Below, piece by piece: positions 26,769 to 35,857 of a DNA stretch of 64,000 nt. Both the position numbers and the translations under genes were made by a program. The notes beneath the pieces were generated by a model. The model saw only the letters and a program-made list of their open reading frames with translations. It did not search any database and was not told where the DNA came from. Origin of the DNA: CBDBBY01 sp965203795 (GTDB lineage: Bacteria > Pseudomonadota > Alphaproteobacteria > Rhodobacterales > Rhodobacteraceae); NCBI GenBank assembly GCA_965203795.1, contig OZ241915.1, positions 1,674,001 to 1,738,000 of the forward strand. Reading direction: 5' to 3'. Position 1 is the first letter of the stretch. Each line of letters opens with the position of its first letter.

Positions 26769-27581
26769 ATGCCAACCCTTCTCAAGCGCTTGTTCGGAAA
26801 CGACAAGCCAGTCATCGCGATGGTGCATCTGGCGGCGACGCCGGGCAGCCCGCTTTACGATGCTGAAGGCGGCATCGGGAAGATTTTGGCGGGCGCAGCA
26901 AACGACCTGCGCATACTGCAGGAAGCGGGCGTTGACGCGGTCCTGTTCGGAAACGAGAACGACAGGCCGTACGAGCTTCAGGTGGACCCCGCGGCTGTCG
27001 CGGCCATGTCCTACGTGATCGGCCGACTTGCGGACGTCCTGACAGTGCCGTTCGGCGTCAACACTCTTTGGGACCCGAAGGCGAGCCTGGCGATCGCGGC
27101 GTCGACCGGCGCTTGCTTCGTCCGCGAAATCTTCACTGGCGTTTACGCCTCCGACATGGGGATCTGGGCGCCGGACGCAGCGGAGGCGATCCGGTACAGG
27201 CGGCAGCTTGCGGCCGATGGCGTGAAGGTCTTCTACAATGTGAGCGCGGAGTTCGCCGATCCGCTCGACCGGCGCCCGCTGGCCGACCGCGCCCGCAGCG
27301 CTGTCATGTCCTCGGTTCCCGACGCAGTGCTGGTGTCGGGACCGATCACAGGCGAGCCCGCGCCGATGTCCGACCTGGAGTCCGTGAAGGCGGTGCTGCC
27401 GGGCACGCCGGTGCTGGCGAACACAGGAGTCAGGCACGAGACCGTGGACGCGGTCCTTGGGATCGCAGACGGCGTCATTGTCGGATCCTCGCTTAAATTC
27501 GACGGAGACACTTGGAACAGCGTCGATCCTAAGCGCGCGAACGATTTCATGATGCGCGCACGCCGAGCGCGCGACGGATAG
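26769..27581 (+). CDS. BtpA/SgcQ family TIM-barrel protein
   Basis: A 270-residue protein of the BtpA/SgcQ family, recognised by VIAMVHLAATPGSPLYD at the start, ILQEAGVDAVLFGNENDRPY, the VREIFTGVYASDMGIWAPDA block, and the phosphate-site-like ANTGVRHETVDAVLGIADGVIVGSSLK near the end. BtpA was named for photosystem I biogenesis in cyanobacteria, but SgcQ lies in an E. coli sugar operon and the fold resembles TIM-barrel phosphate-binding enzymes. Here it heads a carbohydrate locus, so an enzyme acting on a sugar phosphate is the better guess. The M42 gene follows after 15 bp. The E. coli sgc operon also pairs an M42-type gene (sgcX) with sgcQ. Confidence 0.84.
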   Translation: MPTLLKRLFGNDKPVIAMVHLAATPGSPLYDAEGGIGKILAGAANDLRILQEAGVDAVLFGNENDRPYELQVDPAAVAAMSYVIGRLADVLTVPFGVNTLWDPKASLAIAASTGACFVREIFTGVYASDMGIWAPDAAEAIRYRRQLAADGVKVFYNVSAEFADPLDRRPLADRARSAVMSSVPDAVLVSGPITGEPAPMSDLESVKAVLPGTPVLANTGVRHETVDAVLGIADGVIVGSSLKFDGDTWNSVDPKRANDFMMRARRARDG

Positions 27582-27596
27582 CCGGGCGGCGACCAC

Positions 27597-28700
27597 ATGG
27601 ATCGTCGGCGACAGGAGCGGATACTCAAGACCGCGCAGGAGCTTTGCCTGATCCCCGGGCTCTCGGGGCACGAAAGCCGGGTCGCCGAAGCGATCGGCCG
27701 CGAGTTGGAACGCCTCGGCCTGGCACCCGATTCAGATGTGCTCGGCAATATCTGGGCGACCGCTGAAGGGTCGCCCGAATTTCCAAGCATCCTGCTGTTC
27801 GCGCATATGGACCAGCTCGGGTTCATCATTCGGAAGATCGAGTACGACGGGCGGCTTCTCTTCGAAAGGGTTGGCGGCGTTCCGGAACGGGCGTTGCAAT
27901 CCATGCGGGTCGCGATCACTGCGGAGGACGGAACGGATCTGCCGGGCTTCATCGCCTGCAAGTCGCATCACGCGACGCTGCCGCACGAGCGGAACCGGGT
28001 CGTCCGGATCGGCGGTCTCCATATCGAAGCCGGATTCGAAAGCGGAAGCGACGCTATCGAAGCCGGCGTAAGAATCGGCTCCCCGGTCGTCTACAGGCCT
28101 TGGGCGGACCGCCTTGGCCCGAACCGCTTGGCGGGATCGGCCATCGACGACCGCGCGGGATGCGCGGCGCTGCTGGAGGCAGCCCGCGAAATCACACGCG
28201 AGAAGGATCGGCCGACGGTGCATTTCCTGTTCTCGGTCCAGGAGGAGTTCAATCTTCGGGGCGCCCTGCCCGCGGTTCGCAGGCTTAACCCGGAGGCTGC
28301 AGTCCAGATCGATCTGGCGCTTGCGACGGATACGCCCGAAGTCGCGCGGCTCGGCGATGTCAAGCTCGGGTCCGGGCCCTGCATCGGAATGCACTCGTTC
28401 CATGGACGAGGCACGCTCAGCGGCCTCATTCCCCATCCGGCGCTCGTCCGCCATTTCGAATCCTGCGCGGCGGGCGCAGGCATCGGCGTCCAGCGCAGCG
28501 TCCATATGGGCGCCCTCACCGAGACCGCCTACGTGCAGCTCGAAGGCGACGGAATCGCCTGCCTGGATGTCGGATTCCCCATGCGCTACTCGCACACGTC
28601 AGCCGAGGTTTGCGACCTGAGGGACCTGTCCGCGCTGGCCGGACTGCTGTCGCGCGCGGCGTGCTCGTTCCGGTCGCGCCGTGCTCTCAAAAAGAGGTAG
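27597..28700 (+). CDS. M42 family metallohydrolase (SgcX/FrvX-like)
   Basis: A 367-residue member of the M42 clan of dinuclear metal hydrolases. Motifs seen are LIPGLSGHESRVAEAI, the metal ligand His in LLFAHMDQLGFII, Asp in SAIDDRAGCAALLE, the catalytic Glu-Glu in VQEEFNLRG, Asp in LALATDTPE, and the last His in MRYSHTSAEVC. M42 proteins are described as aminopeptidases or deblocking peptidases, and relatives SgcX and FrvX were once named endoglucanases. No peptide genes are near; the gene lies between a BtpA-like protein and an FGGY kinase, so a role on a sugar conjugate is possible. The kinase starts 4 bp downstream. Confidence 0.86.
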   Translation: MDRRRQERILKTAQELCLIPGLSGHESRVAEAIGRELERLGLAPDSDVLGNIWATAEGSPEFPSILLFAHMDQLGFIIRKIEYDGRLLFERVGGVPERALQSMRVAITAEDGTDLPGFIACKSHHATLPHERNRVVRIGGLHIEAGFESGSDAIEAGVRIGSPVVYRPWADRLGPNRLAGSAIDDRAGCAALLEAAREITREKDRPTVHFLFSVQEEFNLRGALPAVRRLNPEAAVQIDLALATDTPEVARLGDVKLGSGPCIGMHSFHGRGTLSGLIPHPALVRHFESCAAGAGIGVQRSVHMGALTETAYVQLEGDGIACLDVGFPMRYSHTSAEVCDLRDLSALAGLLSRAACSFRSRRALKKR

Positions 28701-28704
28701 CGGC

Positions 28705-30207
28705 ATGGGCCAAAAGCATTTCCTGGGCGTCGACATCGGCACCTATGAAACCAAGGCGGTTCTCTGCGGCCCGGACGGACGCATCGCCGCAACGGCCGCG
28801 CATCCGCACAAGATGTCGGTGCCGCGCCCCGGATGGGCTGAACACTCCCCCGAGCGGGACTGGTGGCAAGGATTCACTCGGGTAACTCGGCAGGTTCTTG
28901 CCGAATCCGGCGTGGCGCCCCGTGATGTCGCGGCAGTCGCCGCCAGCGCGATAGGCCCGTGCGTCGTTCCGGTGGGTCCGGACGATCAGCCTCTGACGAA
29001 CGCGATCCTGTACGGCGTCGACACCCGCGCCCACGCGGAAATCGAGGAGCTGGAGGCGGAGGTCGGCCCGGACGCCATTCTGGAATTCAACGGAAACGCG
29101 CTTACTTCGCAGGCTGTTGGCCCCAAAATCCTCTGGCTCCGCCGCAACCGGCCGTCGGAGTTCGAGGCTGCGAGCAAATTCGTGTCCTCGACAACCTATC
29201 TGGTCAGGAAGCTCACCGGCGCATGGGTGGTCGACCACTACACGGCCGCGAACTTCACGCCGCTGTACAGCTCGCATTCGCAAAGCTGGGACGACAGGCT
29301 GCACGGCGGGATAGTGGAGCTGGAGCGCCTGCCCGAAATCAAATGGTCGACCGAAATCGCGGGCCGCGTCACGGCCAAGGCCGCAATGGACACAGGGCTT
29401 GCCGAGGGAACGCCGGTAACGGTCGGCACGATCGACGCCGCGGCGGAAGCCGTCAGCGTCGGCGTTCGGGAGCCGGGCGAAATGATGGTGATGTACGGCT
29501 CGACCATGTTTTTCGTTGCCTTGGCCGACGCGTGGAAGTCGGATCCGAAGCTCTGGTACGCGCCTTGGCTGTTTCCCGGTCGGCACGCTTATCTGGGCGG
29601 GCTCGCGACCAGCGGAACCCTGACCCACTGGTTCAAGGACAACCTTGCTCGGGACCTGCAGGACGAAGATGCATTCGCGAAGCTCGCCGAAGAGGCCGCG
29701 AGTTCGCCCAAGGGCGCAAACGGCCTGATCGTGCTTCCGTACTTTTCCGGCGAGCGGACGCCGATACACGACCCGGATGCCAAGGGATGCATCTTCGGCC
29801 TGGACCTCACGCATACCCGGGCCGACATCTACCGGGCCGTTTTCGAGGGCATCGCGTACGGCACGAGGCACGCGATCGAAGCGTTTCCTCGCGCGGGCGG
29901 ACGCCCGCATCGCCTGTTCGCCGTCGGCGGAGGCACGAAGAACGCCGTTTGGATGCAGTCCACCTCGGACATTTGCGGGTCGGGCCAGACCGTGCGCTCG
30001 GTCACTCTCGGCGCGAGCTTCGGCGACGCGTTTCTTGCCGCGGTCGCAACTGGCGAAGCCCGCCAGGCGGACATTTCGGAATGGAATCCCGTTGCGCGGG
30101 AGGTCGGCGCGACGGAGGATGAGTTGTTCGAATCCGGCTACGGAATCTTCAGGGATCTCTACCGCCGAACGCGCGATCTGATGGGCGCGGCGGCCGCGAC
30201 CCGCTGA
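28705..30207 (+). CDS. FGGY family carbohydrate kinase
   Basis: A 500-residue sugar kinase with the actin-like two-domain fold. The N-terminal FLGVDIGTYETKAVLCGPDG phosphate loop, WAEHSPERDWW, the VGTIDAAAEAVSVGV region and the C-terminal HRLFAVGGGTKNAVWMQ adenosine motif are present. Relatives phosphorylate xylulose, ribulose, fuculose or erythritol; this one resembles xylulokinase-like proteins, but substrate cannot be assigned. The ATG at 28705 follows an AAGAGG site and was chosen over an ATG at 28681 that lies inside the M42 gene. Its TGA directly touches the TAA of the permease on the other strand (30208), leaving no space for a terminator. Confidence 0.88.
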   Translation: MGQKHFLGVDIGTYETKAVLCGPDGRIAATAAHPHKMSVPRPGWAEHSPERDWWQGFTRVTRQVLAESGVAPRDVAAVAASAIGPCVVPVGPDDQPLTNAILYGVDTRAHAEIEELEAEVGPDAILEFNGNALTSQAVGPKILWLRRNRPSEFEAASKFVSSTTYLVRKLTGAWVVDHYTAANFTPLYSSHSQSWDDRLHGGIVELERLPEIKWSTEIAGRVTAKAAMDTGLAEGTPVTVGTIDAAAEAVSVGVREPGEMMVMYGSTMFFVALADAWKSDPKLWYAPWLFPGRHAYLGGLATSGTLTHWFKDNLARDLQDEDAFAKLAEEAASSPKGANGLIVLPYFSGERTPIHDPDAKGCIFGLDLTHTRADIYRAVFEGIAYGTRHAIEAFPRAGGRPHRLFAVGGGTKNAVWMQSTSDICGSGQTVRSVTLGASFGDAFLAAVATGEARQADISEWNPVAREVGATEDELFESGYGIFRDLYRRTRDLMGAAAATR

Positions 30208-31131
30208 TTACTTGACGGCACCTGCCGCCATTCCCTTGACGATGTAGCGCTCAAGGAAAATCCCCACGAGCAGCAAGGGCGCGATTGATGCCCCGGACAA
30301 GGCCGCCATCGTCCACCAGTTGATGCCTTGAGACCCGGTCTGCGACGCGACCATCACGGGCAGCGTGTTGGCGTGCGTGCTCGTCAGCAACGCCGCAAAG
30401 AAATACTCGTTCCAGCATAGAATCAGCGAAAGGATGAACGACGCGACCAGTCCCGGCACGACAATGGGAAGAACGATCTGGAAGAACGATCCCCATACCG
30501 ACAGCCCGTCGACCAGCGCCGCCTCCTCCATCTCGACAGGCACCGAGTTGAACTGGTCCCGCATGATCCAGATCACAATGGGCAGGACCATCAGCGTGTA
30601 GAGAAAAATTATCCCGGCCCGCGTGTCGAGCAGCGCGAGCTCCTTGTAGAGGACCAGGATGGGCAGCGCCAAAACGACAGGCGGCAGTATCAGCTGGGAA
30701 AGAAAGAAAAAGGAGATGTCCGGATTCCGCATGAATCCGAAGCGGTAGTTGAACCGGCTGAGGCCGTAAGCCGCCATCGAGCCGAGGATGACGGCTAGCC
30801 CGGATGCGCTGAGGGCGCACACGGCGGAATTGGAGAACCGCTTCATGAACTCCGCCCTCGCCGTGGAGATTTCGAATATCGTGTCGGGCGACAGCCCCAG
30901 CGACCGCCAGCCCTTCCACGCCGGAACGAAATCGAGCCAAGGGATCAGGTGCCCCTGCGTGACGTTCACAGCGGTTTTGAACGATGTCGTGATCGTCCAG
31001 TAGATCGGAAACAGGCAGACGAAAGCCCAGAAGATCAGAACGGCGTAAATCGCGGCCTTCGCGGCCAGGGACCTGGCCTGCCTGCCGCCGCTCAGCCGTC
31101 TCCGGCCTTGAACCCCTGCCGCGGCGCCCAT
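30208..31131 (-). CDS. Sugar ABC transporter permease (MalG type)
   Basis: A 307-residue inner-membrane permease of carbohydrate uptake (CUT1) ABC systems. It has six predicted membrane helices beginning with AAIYAVLIFWAFVCLFPIYWT. The cytoplasmic EAA loop, which docks on the ATPase, reads MEEAALVDGLSVWGSFFQIVLPIVVPGL. The C terminus ERYIVKGMAAGAVK is the usual MalG end. It starts 1 bp after the MalF-type permease ends, in the order binding protein - MalF - MalG on the minus strand. Converges at zero distance with the FGGY kinase. Confidence 0.93.
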   Translation of the reverse strand: MGAAAGVQGRRRLSGGRQARSLAAKAAIYAVLIFWAFVCLFPIYWTITTSFKTAVNVTQGHLIPWLDFVPAWKGWRSLGLSPDTIFEISTARAEFMKRFSNSAVCALSASGLAVILGSMAAYGLSRFNYRFGFMRNPDISFFFLSQLILPPVVLALPILVLYKELALLDTRAGIIFLYTLMVLPIVIWIMRDQFNSVPVEMEEAALVDGLSVWGSFFQIVLPIVVPGLVASFILSLILCWNEYFFAALLTSTHANTLPVMVASQTGSQGINWWTMAALSGASIAPLLLVGIFLERYIVKGMAAGAVK

Positions 31132-31132
31132 C

Positions 31133-32242
31133 TCAGGCGGGCCTGTCCAGCCAGCGGTTCACGGTCCTGATCAGGACCGTCATGAAGATCACGATCATCA
31201 CCAGATAGACGAACGCCAGCAGAGTGCCGTACCCGACGTTCGATCGGTCCCTGTACTCCCTGAATATGAAGCTCGTGATCGAATCCGTCGCGCCTCCGGG
31301 GCCACCGGCGGTCACCGTGATGATGATGTCGGCCAGCTTCAGCTTGAAGATGATCCTGATCAGGATCGCAGTGATCGAGACCGGAAGCATGATCGGGAAC
31401 ACGATCTCCCAGAACGCCTTCCAAGGCCCTGCGCCGTCAACCCTCGCCGCTTCGACGATCTCGCGTGGGAGCGCCTGCAGGCCCGCCAGCAGCATGAGCA
31501 TCATGAACGGGATGTAGGTCCAGGAATCCATGATCATGATCATGAGCTGCGCGATTTCCGGAGACGTGAAGAATGTCGGCGATTCCCAGCCGACCCATCT
31601 GGCGAACCGCGCGACAGGCCCGAACCGGTATTCCAGCATGGATTTTCCAATCATCCAGCTGACGGCGACCGGGCTCAGCATCAGCGGAAGCAGGAACGCC
31701 ACCCTGAAGAACTTCCGGGCGCGGATTTCCGAGTTCAGCAGCAGAGCGAGTCCGAACGCGATCGCGTACTCGCAGGATATGGCGAGGACGTAGACCACCA
31801 TGTTGCGCATGGCGTTCCAATAGTACGGGTCGCCGGCCATCTGCCGGACATTGTCCAGGCCGTTGAATTTGCGCCCCTCGAACGCGCTCAGGTTCCAATC
31901 GGTGAACGATACGTAAAGGCCGAAGAGCAGCGGGAAGAAAACGATGGCGATGATGAACATGACGGCCGGGAGGACGAACAGCGACCTCCGTCCCCGCTCG
32001 CCGAACAGCAGCACCCGCGAGTACCCGATCGCGACGGCCCAAAGCCCGTAGGCGTACAGAACCGGACGCCAAGTCTCGAATCCGAACTCGACCGTTCCTT
32101 GGACGTGCAGCGCCTGCAGGATCGCTGCGCCGACCATCAGCAGGAAGGTTCCCCAAACCAGCGCCCTTGCGAGGCGGACATTCCGGTCCGTCAGCGCGTG
32201 CGGCTGAACGACGTGCAGTACGTCGTCGGCTGCGGCGGCCAT
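31133..32242 (-). CDS. Sugar ABC transporter permease (MalF type)
   Basis: The 369-residue partner permease of the same CUT1 importer. It is longer than the usual 290-310 residues because of an N-terminal extension with two extra hydrophobic segments (about residues 25-70) before the standard FVLPAVMFIIAIVFFPLLFGLYVSFTDW opening. The EAA loop reads IVEAARVDGAGPWKAFWEIVFPIMLPV. The ending INRWLDRPA-like TVNRWLDRPA is typical. The gene lies between the binding-protein gene (73 bp upstream, with a strong hairpin in the gap) and the MalG-type permease. Confidence 0.92.
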   Translation of the reverse strand: MAAAADDVLHVVQPHALTDRNVRLARALVWGTFLLMVGAAILQALHVQGTVEFGFETWRPVLYAYGLWAVAIGYSRVLLFGERGRRSLFVLPAVMFIIAIVFFPLLFGLYVSFTDWNLSAFEGRKFNGLDNVRQMAGDPYYWNAMRNMVVYVLAISCEYAIAFGLALLLNSEIRARKFFRVAFLLPLMLSPVAVSWMIGKSMLEYRFGPVARFARWVGWESPTFFTSPEIAQLMIMIMDSWTYIPFMMLMLLAGLQALPREIVEAARVDGAGPWKAFWEIVFPIMLPVSITAILIRIIFKLKLADIIITVTAGGPGGATDSITSFIFREYRDRSNVGYGTLLAFVYLVMIVIFMTVLIRTVNRWLDRPA

Positions 32243-32275
32243 TCAAACGCGCGGGATTCGAGTTGCGGTGGCGGT

Positions 32276-32303
32276 GGCCGCGGCGGCGGGTGCCGCCGCG
32301 GCC
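32276..32303 (-). promoter_or_regulatory. Strong intercistronic hairpin between binding-protein and permease genes
   Basis: GGCCGCGGCGGC (32276-32287) and GCCGCCGCGGCC (32292-32303) form a perfect 12-bp stem with a 4-base loop, in the gap between the substrate-binding protein gene and the MalF-type permease gene. No T run follows in the direction of transcription, so it is not a classic terminator. Such hairpins often protect the 3' end of binding-protein mRNA, giving more binding protein than permease; that role here is inferred. Confidence 0.6.
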
Positions 32304-32315
32304 GAGCAGTCTGCC

Positions 32316-33974
32316 CTAAAGGCCCAAAGAGGCCCTGTAGAGCCTGATTTGGTCTTCACGGCCGATCTGGTCGGTAATCCTCTCCCACGCGGCGGCAATG
32401 TTGTCCGCGCCGGTCTGGGCGTCGTACTGGCCAGCGTAAATCTTGGCCAGTTCGTCTTCCGCAACGCTGTAGTACTGGAAGATGCCCGGAATGCGCGGTT
32501 CGATGGCCGCGTTGGAATGGTTGTACGAATCCGCCTCCGACGACAGGTAGTCGTCGATGAACGCCTCATCGTATCCCGCCTCGACCCACTCGGAAGTGTT
32601 GAAGTGGCTGTTCCGGTACGGCTGGAACCCTGAAGGATACGCCGCGCACCAGAGGGAAATGTCCTTGCCTCCGATGTGCGCAGCCGCCGACCATGCCGCC
32701 TGGCGCTTCATGGAATCGCTGTCCACACGAGCCATGACGTAAACGCCCCAGCCGATGTAGGCCATGTTCGGCGAGAAGTTCGGGCCGCTCGGGAGCGTGT
32801 CCCAAGCACCCGTCGAACTGTTGTAGACATCGTCCGAACCGGGAAGGATCGAGAACCCGATCGAGTCGCCGATGACCGAGCTATCGCTCGTGCGCGCGTT
32901 CGAGCCGATGTCTCCCCACCACGAAAGCATCGAACCCGTTCCGGCGAGGAACTGCTGGAAGCCCGTGGTTCCGGGATCGGCGTTGAGCTGGTCGGGCGGC
33001 TGGGCGTCGATGACGTCGAGCACGTCCTGGATCGCCCTGACCCACGCCGGGTTGTTCACACGCGGCGCCATGGTGTCAGGATCGAACAGCCAAGCCGGAT
33101 CGTCCGGGTGCTTCGCGTAGGCCGTCGCCCGGCTCCCGAGGAAGTAGAACGCGAAACCGCCCCAGCCCTTCAACGGGTCGAGATAGCCGTGCGCATCCAG
33201 CCCTTGGAACTTCTTCCCTTTGAGGAACTTGGTGACCGCTTGGACCTTCTGCCAGGTTGTGGGAACCTCCCACGGACCCTCGTTGCCTTCCGCCGCCCAA
33301 GCCTCGGCCAGCGCTTCGTCTTCGAAGTAGTCGGTGCGGTAGTTGAAGTTGTGGCAGTCGCCGTCGATCGAAATCCGGTAGAGCTTTCCGTCCCAGGTTC
33401 CGACTGGCGCCTTCAGGTAGCCGACATAGTCATCCATGTCGATCTGGTCGGCGACCCAATCCGGCATCACCGAGGCGAGGCCCTTTCCGCACACGTCGCC
33501 TTCGAATGGCGCGCCCATTTCGAGGATGTCGAAATCGACGGTTCCGGTGGCGATGGATTGCTGAAGGCGGGCGTTGTAGTCGGCTTGAGCAAGGTCGATC
33601 CAGTTGATCGTCGCGCCCGTGTACTGCTCCCACGGCTTCAGAAACCCGCGGAACAGCAGGTTGTGAAGGTTCTGGTTGTTGAGCCCCATGAAGGTGAGCT
33701 CGACGCCGTTGAACTCGCCCTGCGAAACCCGCTCCATGGTCGGGCCGAGGCAGAGCTCGCCGACCTTTTGCCAGTCCGCGTCGGTCGGCGACCCCATCCC
33801 GACGCCGGGGATCTTGAGGATGTCCGCCCTCAGGCCCCCTTGCGCGAACGCGCCGGACGCCAGCGATCCGACGCCGGTGCCGGCCACGGCGCCCAATGCG
33901 CTTGCGCCCTTCAGCACCGAGCGCCTGCTGATCTTTCCGGACCGCCGCGCGTAATCGTAAATCGATGTCTTCAT
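32316..33974 (-). CDS. Sugar ABC transporter substrate-binding protein, Tat-exported
   Basis: A 552-residue periplasmic binding protein of the carbohydrate (SBP_bac_1-like) class, somewhat large for the family. The signal is of the twin-arginine type: ISRRSVLKG at residues 15-23, a hydrophobic stretch, and SGAFAQGG before cleavage. A folded binding protein exported by Tat is common in Rhodobacterales. Later blocks such as TGATINWIDLAQADYNARLQQ and VPTTWQKVQAVTKFLKGKK fit sugar binders. The ATG at 33974 has GGGGAG upstream and was chosen over one at 33998. It is the first gene of the importer and is divergent from the UgpC-type ATPase. The ligand is unknown. Confidence 0.88.
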   Translation of the reverse strand: MKTSIYDYARRSGKISRRSVLKGASALGAVAGTGVGSLASGAFAQGGLRADILKIPGVGMGSPTDADWQKVGELCLGPTMERVSQGEFNGVELTFMGLNNQNLHNLLFRGFLKPWEQYTGATINWIDLAQADYNARLQQSIATGTVDFDILEMGAPFEGDVCGKGLASVMPDWVADQIDMDDYVGYLKAPVGTWDGKLYRISIDGDCHNFNYRTDYFEDEALAEAWAAEGNEGPWEVPTTWQKVQAVTKFLKGKKFQGLDAHGYLDPLKGWGGFAFYFLGSRATAYAKHPDDPAWLFDPDTMAPRVNNPAWVRAIQDVLDVIDAQPPDQLNADPGTTGFQQFLAGTGSMLSWWGDIGSNARTSDSSVIGDSIGFSILPGSDDVYNSSTGAWDTLPSGPNFSPNMAYIGWGVYVMARVDSDSMKRQAAWSAAAHIGGKDISLWCAAYPSGFQPYRNSHFNTSEWVEAGYDEAFIDDYLSSEADSYNHSNAAIEPRIPGIFQYYSVAEDELAKIYAGQYDAQTGADNIAAAWERITDQIGREDQIRLYRASLGL

Positions 33975-34220
33975 TTGGATGTCTCCCCAGGATTGCAACT
34001 AACGGGCGGCGCGTACCAAGCGTCCGCGCCCGGCCAAGCCCGCTGCGTACACCGCGCCGGTCCGGCCAATGGGCGCGCTCGAAGTCCGCGCACCGGGTTC
34101 GGACGGTATTCGCAATTCCGGCGGCGCTCAACCAGAATTTCGGCCGGCCCCGCGCTTGCAAATCGCGCCGACTTGTCGAACATTGCGCCCCGTCGGCCGC
34201 TGGGCCTCGGGAGCTGCTGA
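33975..34220. promoter_or_regulatory. Divergent promoter region of the sugar importer
   Basis: These 246 bases lie between the start codons of the binding-protein gene (minus) and the ATPase gene (plus), so both promoters must be here. Ribosome sites are clear on each side: GGGGAG before 33974 and GGGAG before 34221. I found no convincing -35/-10 pair and no long palindrome for a LacI- or GntR-type operator. No regulator gene is encoded in the locus. Confidence 0.45.
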
Positions 34221-35291
34221 ATGGCGGAAGTCGCACTTGAAGGCCTGAAAAAGTCCTACGGGTCGGTCGAAGTCATCCACGGCGTGAACCTGGTCATTGA
34301 AGACGGCGAATTCGTCGTTCTCGTCGGCCCGTCCGGCTGCGGCAAATCGACGCTGCTGCGCATGATCGCCGGGCTGGAAAGCGTCACGTCCGGCGAAATC
34401 ATGATCGACGGCCGGTTCGTGAACGACCTTGCCCCCTCGGAACGGGACATCGCGATGGTGTTCCAGTCCTATGCGCTCTACCCGCACAAGACCGTCGAAG
34501 CGAACATGTCGTTCGCGCTGAAGATCAGGGGAACGCCGAAGGAGGAGATCAAGACGAGAGTCGAGGCCGCAGCTGAGATACTGGGCCTGACCGAGTATCT
34601 GACGCGCCGACCGCGGCAGCTCTCCGGCGGCCAGCGCCAGCGGGTCGCGATGGGACGGGCGATTGTCCGAGACCCGACGGTGTTCCTGTTCGACGAGCCG
34701 CTATCCAACTTGGACGCGAAGCTGCGCGTGCAGATGCGCGCGGAAATCCGGGAGCTGCACGACCGTCTGAAGACCACGACGGTCTACGTTACGCATGACC
34801 AGATCGAAGCCATGACGATGGCGGACCGGATCGTGATCATGCAGAACGGGAACATCGAGCAGATCGGCAGGCCGCTCGAGCTTTACGACAATCCGACGAA
34901 CCTGTTTGTCGCGACCTTCATCGGCTCGCCCGCGATGAACATTTTCGACGGGACGATCAGGCGCAGCAACGGCGCGCCCATCCTCGACGCCAACGGAATT
35001 TGCCTTCCATTGCCGGATCTGGGCGGCTTGATCGAAGGCCGGAAGGTCGCTTACGGCGTGCGGCCCGAGCACATCGTGCCTGGCGACAAGCTCATGAAGG
35101 CGAAAGTTGCGCATGTGGAGCCGACCGGGTCCGAAACCCTGATTTACAGCAAAATCGCCGACCGTTCGGTCGTTTCGCAGGTGCGCGAGCGCTACAACTT
35201 CAGGCCCGGCGACGAGGTGGCGCTGGCCGTGGATCTCGAGCGGGTGCACGTCTTCGACAAGGAGACGGGCGCGCGACTCGGTGCGGACTAA
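34221..35291 (+). CDS. ugpC: Sugar ABC transporter ATP-binding protein (UgpC/MalK type)
   Basis: The 356-residue ATPase of the CUT1 importer. It has Walker A GPSGCGKST, Q-loop FQSYALYPH, signature LSGGQRQR, Walker B FLFDEPLSNLD, the switch His in YVTHDQIEAMTMADR, and a C-terminal TOBE/OB domain (about 240-356) with YGVRPEHI. MalK-type proteins may drive several sugar importers. It is encoded divergently from the binding protein and permeases, and is followed 12 bp later by a RbsD/FucU gene and then a ribokinase-type gene. The family symbol ugpC/msmX is used loosely; the true substrate is unknown. Confidence 0.92.
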   Translation: MAEVALEGLKKSYGSVEVIHGVNLVIEDGEFVVLVGPSGCGKSTLLRMIAGLESVTSGEIMIDGRFVNDLAPSERDIAMVFQSYALYPHKTVEANMSFALKIRGTPKEEIKTRVEAAAEILGLTEYLTRRPRQLSGGQRQRVAMGRAIVRDPTVFLFDEPLSNLDAKLRVQMRAEIRELHDRLKTTTVYVTHDQIEAMTMADRIVIMQNGNIEQIGRPLELYDNPTNLFVATFIGSPAMNIFDGTIRRSNGAPILDANGICLPLPDLGGLIEGRKVAYGVRPEHIVPGDKLMKAKVAHVEPTGSETLIYSKIADRSVVSQVRERYNFRPGDEVALAVDLERVHVFDKETGARLGAD

Positions 35292-35303
35292 CGGGAGCAC
35301 AGC

Positions 35304-35756
35304 ATGCTGAAAGGCATTGATCCGATATTGAACGCCGACGTCCTGTTCGCGCTGCGAGCAATGGGCCATGGCGACGACCTCATCATCACCGACACCAATT
35401 TCCCAGCGGATTCCGTCGCGCGGCAGACGCGGCTCGGCCGGCTTCTGAGAATGGATAACGTCACAGCGGCGACGGCGGCCCGAGCCATCCTCGGGGTGTA
35501 TCCGCTGGACACCTTCGTCGACGACGCGGCGGCGCGGATGGAACTCGTCGACACGCCCGAGGCCGTTCCGCCGGTCCAAACCGAAGTGCAGGCGGAAATA
35601 GACGCGGCCGAGGGGAGGTCTTGGCCAATGATCGCCGTCGAGCGGTACGCGTTCTACGAACGGGCCAAGTCCGCGTATTGCGTAATTCAAACCGGCGAGC
35701 GGCGGTTCTTCGGATGCTTCGCTTTCCGCAAGGGCGTGATTCCGCCCGACGCATGA
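35304..35756 (+). CDS. RbsD/FucU family sugar mutarotase
   Basis: A 150-residue member of the RbsD/FucU family, which speeds conversion between sugar ring forms and anomers before phosphorylation. The N terminus MLKGIDPILNADVLFALRAMGHGDDL contains the catalytic His22, and NFPADS follows, as in FucU. C-terminal ERYAFYERAKSAYCVIQTGERRFFGCFAFRKGV matches the substrate-binding end of FucU more than RbsD. It lies 12 bp after the ATPase gene and about 100 bp before a ribokinase-type gene. That association suggests it handles a fucose- or ribose-like sugar. Confidence 0.87.
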   Translation: MLKGIDPILNADVLFALRAMGHGDDLIITDTNFPADSVARQTRLGRLLRMDNVTAATAARAILGVYPLDTFVDDAAARMELVDTPEAVPPVQTEVQAEIDAAEGRSWPMIAVERYAFYERAKSAYCVIQTGERRFFGCFAFRKGVIPPDA

Positions 35757-35857
35757 CCGGGGTGCGGCACGACCGTCCGTGCTTGCGGAATTCGCGCGGG
35801 CGGTAAACTCGGTCGACACCCCGAACCGGCTGAAACGCCTGCTTGGAGACCCGATCA

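Noticed and set aside
32676..34220. Plus-strand open frame of 514 codons
   Set aside because: Antisense to the sugar-binding protein, which has clear Tat and family features.
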